Assembly (NCBI GenBank): GCA_030731695.1 | Contig: JANQTK010000300.1 | Coordinates: 1-11,599 of the forward strand | DNA: 11,599 bases | Origin: Polaribacter sp. | GTDB taxonomy: Bacteria; Bacteroidota; Bacteroidia; Flavobacteriales; Flavobacteriaceae | Direction: 5' to 3' | Shown here: piece after piece, positions 6,305 through 11,599 of the stretch | Position numbering within the stretch: position 1 is the stretch's first letter | Layout: every line of letters starts with the position of its first letter | Notes under the pieces: model-generated | The model's database searches: none | The model's input: the letters and a program-made list of their open reading frames with translations, nothing else | What the model was told of the DNA's origin: nothing | Program-made: the position numbers and the translations under genes

Positions 6305-7060
6305 ATCATTTAAATTTTGTTGATTTCGATAATTATTAATAGGCATATTGTCTCTAAGTTTAAGCACTTCTGTTTCAGATAATATTATTGGATTTTTAAA
6401 AACAATCCAGTTGACCTGTTCAGAACAAGGTGGAGTTGTTAAAGAGCCGTTATAAGAGTAATAACTCTTATTGTTTTTAAGCAAAATAGATAAATCAAGC
6501 TTTTGATGTATTTCTTTATGAGTTCCATTTTCTAAGGGTAAAAAACTTTCTAAAAACTCAAATAAATCACTTTCAGTTCCTTCCTCGCCAAAAATTCCTA
6601 AAACAGTAATTTTTCCAGATTTACTAACATGTACCAAATGAATTTCAATAGGATACACAATACCATTAATTTTATGTTCTGAGGGTTCGTGAAAATGTAT
6701 TTGCTTTAATAGATAAGTCTCATTTTTATATACAATTAAATCACCATACTCAAAATCAAATTGAATAGAATGCCCATTGTTTTCTACCTTACTAACCAAT
6801 GTTTTGGGAGAGTAGTTTATAGATAATTCGTTTTTTTTCAGAGCAATTACAGCATCTTTGTGGATGATATTTATAGGAGATTGTTTTTCTCCATCACAAT
6901 TTGAGTTTTTTTCGATTTCTATCCAATGCTCAGGAGAAGTTTCTCCTTCATAACTCCAATGTTTTTCTGATTCCTTATGCAAAGATTTTTCTTTGGATGG
7001 CTGACACGAAAAAAAACTCAAAAAAATGCTAACGGCTAAAAAGAAAAATGATGGTTTCAA
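6281..7060 (-). CDS. Alpha-class carbonic anhydrase, predicted lipoprotein
   Basis: Zinc enzyme that interconverts CO2 and bicarbonate outside the cytoplasm. The 259-residue product starts with a lipoprotein signal peptide (FFFLAVSIFLSFFSC), with C19 as the likely lipidated residue. The fold signatures are WSYEGETSPEHW (35-46), the QSPI block (60-63), ENNGHS with the proton-shuttle His H97, zinc ligands H122 and H124 (IHFHEPSEH) and H141 (IEIHLVH), and SLTTPPCSE (206-214) with the active-site Thr. C55 and C212 are placed for the conserved disulfide. The best start is TTG at 7060: an in-frame TAA lies 15 bp upstream, and no ATG occurs in frame before residue 239. The gene is 133 bp downstream of the receptor gene and has its own promoter candidate. 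The family assignment is firm; the anchoring side of the membrane is not known. Confidence 0.93.
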   Translation of the reverse strand: MKPSFFFLAVSIFLSFFSCQPSKEKSLHKESEKHWSYEGETSPEHWIEIEKNSNCDGEKQSPINIIHKDAVIALKKNELSINYSPKTLVSKVENNGHSIQFDFEYGDLIVYKNETYLLKQIHFHEPSEHKINGIVYPIEIHLVHVSKSGKITVLGIFGEEGTESDLFEFLESFLPLENGTHKEIHQKLDLSILLKNNKSYYSYNGSLTTPPCSEQVNWIVFKNPIILSETEVLKLRDNMPINNYRNQQNLNDRKVFFYE

Positions 7061-7082
7061 AATAAAACAGTTTTATGAGCAC

Positions 7083-7110
7083 CAAAACTAGTAAAACCAA
7101 AAAACACAAA
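7083..7110 (-). promoter_or_regulatory. Candidate promoter of the carbonic anhydrase gene
   Basis: On the minus strand TAGTTTTG (7090-7083) matches TAnnTTTG perfectly. TTTG (7110-7107) lies 16 bp further upstream as a possible -33 element, slightly closer than usual. The start site would be near 7077, leaving a leader of about 17 nt before the TTG start codon. This supports a separate transcript from the upstream receptor gene. Confidence 0.5.
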
Positions 7111-7113
7111 AAA

Positions 7114-7125
7114 TGATAATTATCA
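7114..7125. promoter_or_regulatory. 12-bp perfect palindrome TGATAATTATCA upstream of the carbonic anhydrase promoter
   Basis: TGATAATTATCA is fully self-complementary and lies just upstream of the candidate -33 element of the carbonic anhydrase gene. It resembles the TGATAAT/ATTATCA arms of Fur-family boxes but lacks the full 7-1-7 layout. It may be an operator for an unknown regulator. AT-rich palindromes of this size can also arise by chance. Confidence 0.35.
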
Positions 7126-7150
7126 GTTGTAAATTAGTAAAAATACCAAG

Positions 7151-7173
7151 AGCATTGTTGTCATTTAAATGCT
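7151..7173 (-). terminator. Possible weak terminator of the receptor gene
   Basis: AGCATT (7151-7156) and AATGCT (7168-7173) can pair around an 11-nt loop about 20 bp after the receptor stop codon. On the minus strand the stem is followed by CTTGGTATTTTTAC, a broken T-rich stretch. The stem is only 6 bp. Confidence 0.25.
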
Positions 7174-7193
7174 AAAAGCAAACGGCTAAAAAA

Positions 7194-9665
7194 CTAAAAC
7201 TCTCGTTTTCCAAATTCGCTATCAATAAATTTCGATTTGTTTTTTCCTTTTTTAAAGGTGTACGTTAGGTTTAGCATCACGACATCTACTTCATAAATAT
7301 AATTGGTGGTTGTGTAAAACTCGCTTGGTCTGAAGGTAGTAATTCGTTGTTCGTTCGAATTTAACAATCCCATATCTATGTTTTGCCATTGCAAAGTGGC
7401 TACTAACGAACCTTCTAAAAAGGATTTTTGAAAGGTCAAATTGGGAGAATAAAAACGGGAATCTTCTCCTTGTGCAGTAACTCTCTCAGACAAATAGTTG
7501 AAGGTAAATTGCAACGAAGCATTTTTCCAAAAAGAATACGTACTGTTCAAATTGATGCCATACACAGTGGTTTCGGAGTTTACAGGACTGTTGTCAAACT
7601 CACCTGAAATGGCATAATTATACACATTAAACCCAATAAAACTAGACCAATTATCAGTCGATTTTACTTGCGTAGAAAGTTCTAAACCAATCACATTGGC
7701 ATTACCAACATTTGAGTAAATTCGATTTAAAATACTATCATTATACACCGTATTTACCCTGTTTACCAAGTTTTTAATATGTCTGTAATACGCAGTTGCA
7801 TTTACAGAATTGCCGCCTTTTAATTTTTTATTGAAACCAACTTCCATCAAATCAATGAATTCTGGTAATAAATTTGGGTCTCCTTGCTCTAAAGTTTCAG
7901 AATGTTCACGCTCAGGAAATGGATTCATTTTAAAAGTGGTGGTCCTTTCCACACGTTTGCTATAAGCAGCTTTGATATTTGTTTTGTCATCCAAAGCATA
8001 TTGCACAGATGCTGATGGAAATAGCTTTGCAAAATCATATTCAAACCTTTCATCAACAGTATTTGCTTTGTCTTTCAAATCCAAAGTTCTGTCCATAATT
8101 TCCAAACGTGTTCCAAAAGCATACTCCCATTTTGCTGATTTTCCATTATATTGCCCATACACAGAATGTATGATTCTTTTCAAATTCACTTCACTCGAAA
8201 ACTCAGGCACCAATTGGAAAGGGTCATTAAAATTGGTGCGTCTTTCATACACAAAATCTCCTGTATGATCCAAACTTCTGAACTGATATCCAGTTTCTAA
8301 CAAACCATTTTCAAAAGGAGCAAAGCTATAATCTACTTGAAAACGAGTTCCGTGCAATGGATTGTTATTGGTATTGAATTCATCTTGATACAAAATACTT
8401 TCATCAGGAAAACCCAAATTCTGGTTGATGGTAGGGCCTCCTAAAAGTGTATATTCGTATAATAACGAAGTTGAAATAGTTGCCTTATTTTCAAAAGTGT
8501 GTTTGTAATCAAAACTTCCCAAAGCGAAATCACTTTTTCGATTCAATAAATTGTGATTGAAATACTGAAAAGTATACAATCTGTTGTTGCTATTTGGCGG
8601 ATTCACTGCATGATTGTCAAAATAAACGATGTCTGCAAGTCTGTCTTTATCACGTTTTCCTGCGAAAAATCCTATTGAAAATTCGTTTTTTTCATTTGGA
8701 GTAAAATCAACCGTAAATCGTCCACTATAATTAATTTCGTCAGTACTTCTTTCGCCAGTTGACGGAAATCGCGTTTGTTTGTTATTGATAATCGTAAAAA
8801 CATCCCCTTCACGTCTTCCTCCAATATCATTTCTTTGATAATTTAAACCAAAAGAATAATTCCAGGCCTTTTTTTGCAAGTTGTAAGTTGCATCAATTCC
8901 ATAACGTTGGTGTGCATTTGCATTGTTGTATTTTTCTATAGAAGGAAAACCACCTTTGATGTTGAGTTGGGCAAATGAACCATCCAAAGCACCTTTTTTG
9001 GTGATGATATTTAGGATTCCTGCTTTTCCTTCAGGATCATATTTGGCAGATGGTGCAGTAATCACTTCTACTCGTTCAATAGCATTTGCAGGAAGTTGTC
9101 CTAACAAACTAGCAGCATTTCCTTGAATGGGTTTGCCATTCAATAACAACACAAATCCCGAACTTCCACGAACGTTAATTTCACCTTGACCATCAACAGT
9201 TACAGAAGGTAAATTTCTGATGACATCAATTCCAGAACCTCCTTGTGCATTTTTAAATTTTTCAGCACTAAATACTTGACGATCTATTTTATTGACAACT
9301 GTAGCTCTTTCACTTTTGATGATTACTTCGTTTAAAGAAGTGCCTAAAGTGAGCGAAATTGTACCCAAATCAACACTAGATTTTGAGGTTGAAATAAAAA
9401 TCGAATTGATGGTTTTTTCAATATATCCAATAAACGAAACCTTTAAAAAATAACTTCCTTTGGCAAGGTTTGTAAAAGAAAAAACACCCAAACTATCTGT
9501 AACAATTCCGGCAAATAAGCTTTTATCAGTTTGCTTGTAAATAGCAACAGTGGCATATTCTAAAGGAGAATTGTTTTCATCTGCAACAATTCCTTTTACT
9601 TGCGAAAAAGAGAATGATGTAGTGAGGAAAATCAAAAGAAATCCCCAGAAAAAACAATTTTTCAT
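7194..9665 (-). CDS. TonB-dependent receptor-like outer membrane beta-barrel protein with N-terminal CarboxypepD_reg-like domain
   Basis: Outer-membrane protein of 823 residues, substrate unknown. A signal peptide (1-21, ending FSFSQ) is followed by a carboxypeptidase-regulatory-like beta-sandwich (about 22-105, VKGIVADENNSPLEYATVAIYK). A TonB plug-like region follows (about 115-225, with SGIDVIRNLPSVTVDG, INVRGSSGFVLLLNGKPI and NAIERVEVITAPSAKYDPEG). The rest is a long beta barrel with alternating aromatic strands, and the last strand is probably MLNLTYTFKKG. This layout fits the Bacteroidota 'outer membrane beta-barrel family' (OMP_b-brl_3) better than SusC, and no susD neighbour is present. 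A C-terminal tail of about 17 charged residues follows the last strand, which is slightly unusual. The ATG lies 16 bp after the gcvT stop, with no promoter in between, so it is probably transcribed with gcvT. Confidence 0.88.
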   Translation of the reverse strand: MKNCFFWGFLLIFLTTSFSFSQVKGIVADENNSPLEYATVAIYKQTDKSLFAGIVTDSLGVFSFTNLAKGSYFLKVSFIGYIEKTINSIFISTSKSSVDLGTISLTLGTSLNEVIIKSERATVVNKIDRQVFSAEKFKNAQGGSGIDVIRNLPSVTVDGQGEINVRGSSGFVLLLNGKPIQGNAASLLGQLPANAIERVEVITAPSAKYDPEGKAGILNIITKKGALDGSFAQLNIKGGFPSIEKYNNANAHQRYGIDATYNLQKKAWNYSFGLNYQRNDIGGRREGDVFTIINNKQTRFPSTGERSTDEINYSGRFTVDFTPNEKNEFSIGFFAGKRDKDRLADIVYFDNHAVNPPNSNNRLYTFQYFNHNLLNRKSDFALGSFDYKHTFENKATISTSLLYEYTLLGGPTINQNLGFPDESILYQDEFNTNNNPLHGTRFQVDYSFAPFENGLLETGYQFRSLDHTGDFVYERRTNFNDPFQLVPEFSSEVNLKRIIHSVYGQYNGKSAKWEYAFGTRLEIMDRTLDLKDKANTVDERFEYDFAKLFPSASVQYALDDKTNIKAAYSKRVERTTTFKMNPFPEREHSETLEQGDPNLLPEFIDLMEVGFNKKLKGGNSVNATAYYRHIKNLVNRVNTVYNDSILNRIYSNVGNANVIGLELSTQVKSTDNWSSFIGFNVYNYAISGEFDNSPVNSETTVYGINLNSTYSFWKNASLQFTFNYLSERVTAQGEDSRFYSPNLTFQKSFLEGSLVATLQWQNIDMGLLNSNEQRITTFRPSEFYTTTNYIYEVDVVMLNLTYTFKKGKNKSKFIDSEFGKREF

Positions 9666-9681
9666 TCAATAGATTTAGAAA

Positions 9682-10767
9682 TTACCCTTTGTAAAAAGGT
9701 AATTTTACAACTTTTGCAGGCATCGCATTTTTACGTATTTGTACAAAAATCTCAGTATCTAAACCAGCAAATTCGCTTGTTACATAACCCATTCCAATGC
9801 CTTTTCCTATACTTGGACTCATGGTTCCTGAAGTTACTTTACCTATGCTATTTCCATCAGCATCCACAATTTCATAATCGTGTCTTGGAATGCTTTTTTC
9901 AACCATTTCAAAAGCGACTAATTTTCGAGCTGGTTTATCAGCTTTTTGTTTTGCTAAAGCTTCGTTATTCACAAAATCTTTGGTGAATTTGGTAATCCAA
10001 CCCAAACCAGCTTCAATAGGAGAGGTGGTATCGTCAATATCATTTCCGTACAAACAATAGCCCATTTCTGTGCGCAAAGTGTCTCTGGCAGCCAATCCAA
10101 TTGGTTTAATTCCGAATGATTTTCCTGCTTCAAAAACGGCATCCCAAATTTGTTTTACTTCGTTATTCTTGCAGTAAATTTCAAATCCTCCTGAACCTGT
10201 ATAGCCTGTTGCTGAAATAATTACATGTTTAATTCCTGCAAAATCACCTACTTTAAATTTGTAAAACGGGATGCTTGCCAAATCTATAGAAGATAAAGAC
10301 TGCATCGCTTCAACAGCTTTTGGTCCTTGAATGGCTAACAAAGAATAGTCATCAGAAAGATTTCGTAAAGTAGCCCCAAAGTCTTTATTATACTGGTTAA
10401 TCCAATTCCAATCTTTTTCAATGTTAGATGCATTTACCACTAACATATACTGATTTTCTTTAATTCTATAACAAATCAAATCATCTACAATACCGTTTTC
10501 TTCATTCGGAAAACAGCTGTATTGTGCATCACCATCTGCTAATTTTGAAGCATCATTGGAAGTTACTTTTTGAATCAAAGCCAAAGCATTTTCGCCTTCA
10601 ACTAAAAATTCACCCATATGACTCACATCAAAAACACCAACAGATTGGCGAACTGTGTGATGTTCTATTGTTACGCCTTCATATTGAACAGGCATGTTAA
10701 AACCTGCAAAAGGAACCATTTTTGCGCCTAAAGCTTCATGAACTTCGTGTAATGCAATATTTTTCAT
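9682..10767 (-). CDS. gcvT: Glycine cleavage system T protein (aminomethyltransferase)
   Basis: Cytoplasmic enzyme of the glycine cleavage complex. It takes the aminomethyl group from lipoyl-H protein and, with tetrahydrofolate, releases ammonia and forms 5,10-methylene-THF. The 361 residues match the usual length (364 in E. coli). Visible family features are the N-terminal MVPFAGFNMPVQYEG (17-31) and FDVSHMGE (46-53). The GIVDDLI motif (92-98) has D95/D96 where the catalytic Asp is expected. Further on are the folate-domain stretch SATGYTGSGGFEIY, LAARDTLRTEMGYCLYG, and a C-terminal block with GKVTSGTMSPSIGKGIGMGYV. The start ATG at 10767 gives the conserved N-terminus. gcvH and gcvP are not in the window, as is common in Bacteroidota where these genes are scattered. 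The receptor gene follows 16 bp downstream. Confidence 0.97.
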   Translation of the reverse strand: MKNIALHEVHEALGAKMVPFAGFNMPVQYEGVTIEHHTVRQSVGVFDVSHMGEFLVEGENALALIQKVTSNDASKLADGDAQYSCFPNEENGIVDDLICYRIKENQYMLVVNASNIEKDWNWINQYNKDFGATLRNLSDDYSLLAIQGPKAVEAMQSLSSIDLASIPFYKFKVGDFAGIKHVIISATGYTGSGGFEIYCKNNEVKQIWDAVFEAGKSFGIKPIGLAARDTLRTEMGYCLYGNDIDDTTSPIEAGLGWITKFTKDFVNNEALAKQKADKPARKLVAFEMVEKSIPRHDYEIVDADGNSIGKVTSGTMSPSIGKGIGMGYVTSEFAGLDTEIFVQIRKNAMPAKVVKLPFYKG

Positions 10768-10791
10768 TGTATAGAATTCTTAAATTTTTGG

Positions 10792-10825
10792 CTAAATTAT
10801 TGAATTTTATACGAAAACGAGTCAA
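10792..10825 (-). promoter_or_regulatory. Candidate gcvT promoter
   Basis: On the minus strand TTG (10825-10823) is followed after 23 bp by TAATTTAG (10799-10792), which differs from TAnnTTTG at one defined base. The predicted leader to the gcvT ATG is about 20 nt, AT-rich and without a Shine-Dalgarno. That is too short for a glycine riboswitch. Confidence 0.35.
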
Positions 10826-10829
10826 TAAT
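10796..10829. repeat. Inverted repeat in the gcvT/aminopeptidase divergent region
   Basis: ATTATTGA (10796-10803) is the exact reverse complement of TCAATAAT (10822-10829), with 18 bp between the arms. Both arms overlap the proposed gcvT -7 and -33 elements, so it could be an operator. Chance occurrence in AT-rich DNA is quite possible. Confidence 0.3.
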
Positions 10830-10866
10830 ATTTTGTTAATTTTTATCATCAAAATGTAAATAATAG

Positions 10867-10874
10867 TACATTTG
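10867..10874 (+). promoter_or_regulatory. Promoter -7 element of the aminopeptidase P-like gene
   Basis: TACATTTG fits TAnnTTTG exactly and ends 24 bp before the ATG at 10899. The leader would be about 18 nt and is A-rich, which is usual for translation start regions in Bacteroidota. No clear -33 TTTG is seen at the normal spacing. Confidence 0.5.
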
Positions 10875-10898
10875 AAAAACTATTAAAAAAAACATTCT

Positions 10899-11599
10899 AT
10901 GAATATCCGTAATTTTCTTTCAGTCCTATTGATTTCCATTACTTTTTGCAGTTTTTCGCAAACACCAACAGATTATCTATCCAAAGAATTTCATAAAGAA
11001 AGACGTGATATTTTACGCTCAAAAATGCCAAAAAATTCAGTTGCCGTTGTTTTTGCAAATCCTGTTAGAAACAGGGCAAATGATGTAGATTTTATCTTTC
11101 ATCAAGACCCAAATTTCTATTATTTGACAGGTTACAAAGAGCCAAATGCAGTATTGGTCTTGTTTTCAGAAAATCAAATTGATGAAAAAGGAAATTCGTA
11201 TAATGAAATTTTATATGTACAAAAGCGTGATGCTAGGGCAGAACAATGGAATGGAAAACGTTTGGGAATTGAAGGTGCAAAGCAAGAATTAGGATTTGCT
11301 GTAGCAAAAAACGGTGAAGATTTTTTATTGGATGCTATTGATTTTAAAAAGTTTGACAAGTTATATATTGAAAAATTTAATGATGACTATCGAAATTTGA
11401 GTGATGCTGCAGATGTGTTTGATTTGGTGAAAAGTTTTAAGCAAAAAGCAGGCTACAATCCTGACATATTTTTGTCTAGACCTAAAGAATATCTATACAC
11501 AAATATTGCTGAAACACCTGTTGAAAGTAGTGCTAATGTAATTGATATTATTGATAGATTATCAACTCAATTTGAAGATATTAAGGATGATGAACTCAT
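10899..11599 (+). CDS. Exported aminopeptidase P (Xaa-Pro aminopeptidase)-like protein, 3' end outside the window
   Basis: The first 233 codons of a metallopeptidase-family protein, open to the window edge. A signal peptide (1-20, MNIRNFLSVLLISITFCSFS, then Q) predicts export to the periplasm. C17 is preceded by Phe, so it does not make a good lipobox. Residues about 30-165 resemble the aminopeptidase P N-terminal domain, with VVFANPVRNRANDVDFIFHQ, DPNFYYLTGYKEPNAVLVL and YVQKRDARAEQWNGKRLG. The pita-bread catalytic domain that would carry the metal ligands lies beyond the window, so activity cannot be judged. Xaa-Pro aminopeptidases remove the N-terminal residue from peptides with proline in second position, and an exported one would act on peptides in the periplasm. 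It is transcribed divergently from gcvT with 131 bp between start codons. Confidence 0.9.
   Translation, partial: MNIRNFLSVLLISITFCSFSQTPTDYLSKEFHKERRDILRSKMPKNSVAVVFANPVRNRANDVDFIFHQDPNFYYLTGYKEPNAVLVLFSENQIDEKGNSYNEILYVQKRDARAEQWNGKRLGIEGAKQELGFAVAKNGEDFLLDAIDFKKFDKLYIEKFNDDYRNLSDAADVFDLVKSFKQKAGYNPDIFLSRPKEYLYTNIAETPVESSANVIDIIDRLSTQFEDIKDDEL

Larger units (their letters stand above)
7024..7192. repeat. Interrupted direct repeat flanking the carbonic anhydrase promoter region
   Basis: AAATGCTAACGGCTAAAAA at 7024-7042, inside the signal-peptide codons of the carbonic anhydrase gene, recurs at 7167-7192 directly after the receptor stop codon. The second copy has 7 extra bases (AAAAGCA) in the middle. 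It may be a trace of a small local duplication, or chance in AT-rich DNA. Confidence 0.35.

Noticed and set aside
7194..9665. Calling the receptor a SusC-type glycan importer with a polysaccharide utilisation locus
   Set aside because: There is no susD, glycoside hydrolase or sulfatase nearby. The length (823) and sequence layout fit the OMP_b-brl_3-like family better.
10768..10898. Glycine riboswitch in front of gcvT
   Set aside because: The gap is 131 bp and shared with a divergent promoter. The predicted leader is about 20 nt and shows none of the conserved riboswitch core.
10899..10961. Lipoprotein signal at C17 of the aminopeptidase P-like protein
   Set aside because: Residue -1 is Phe, which does not fit a lipobox. 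The FSQ ending fits an ordinary signal peptidase I site.

Overview
The window looks like a chromosomal segment of a member of the Bacteroidota, most likely a flavobacterium (family Flavobacteriaceae). This is inferred from the strongly AT-rich DNA, A-rich leaders without Shine-Dalgarno sequences, several matches to the Bacteroidota -7 promoter element TAnnTTTG, exported proteins whose signal peptides end in FSQ, and an outer-membrane beta-barrel receptor with an N-terminal carboxypeptidase-regulatory-like domain. The species cannot be named from the sequence. Nothing suggests a mobile element, prophage, CRISPR array or RNA gene. All genes look intact except the two cut by the window edges.

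Layout from left to right: (1) the 3' two thirds of ychF on the + strand (1-726). (2) A convergent intergenic region with two hairpin terminators. (3) The glyoxylate-shunt genes on the - strand, malate synthase aceB (4333-2735) followed by isocitrate lyase aceA (2662-1031). (4) A divergent + strand regulator (4453-5940) of the short-chain fatty-acyl regulator family (RamB/PrpR/ScfR type). It is separated from aceB by 119 bp carrying a perfect 14-bp palindrome and regularly spaced half-sites. (5) A 340-bp gap with no convincing gene. (6) On the - strand, an alpha-carbonic anhydrase lipoprotein (7060-6281), an outer-membrane beta-barrel receptor (9665-7194) and the glycine cleavage T protein gcvT (10767-9682). 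The last two are only 16 bp apart and are probably cotranscribed. (7) Divergent from gcvT, the 5' part of an exported aminopeptidase P-like protein (10899 to the window end).

The best functional unit is the aceB-aceA-regulator cluster. Isocitrate lyase splits isocitrate into glyoxylate and succinate, and malate synthase condenses glyoxylate with acetyl-CoA. Together they bypass the decarboxylating steps of the TCA cycle during growth on acetate or fatty acids. Actinobacterial relatives of the regulator (RamB, PrpR) control aceA/aceB or propionate genes, and PrpR carries a 4Fe-4S cluster and senses acyl-CoA. This regulator contains exactly four cysteines, arranged as expected for that cluster. 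The simplest reading is a regulator that controls the shunt and probably itself from the shared intergenic region.

I do not see a wholly new system. The items most worth a second look are the predicted Fe-S/acyl-CoA regulator with its phased operator region, its apparently leaderless promoter, and a hairpin between aceB and aceA that would act as a terminator only for antisense transcription.
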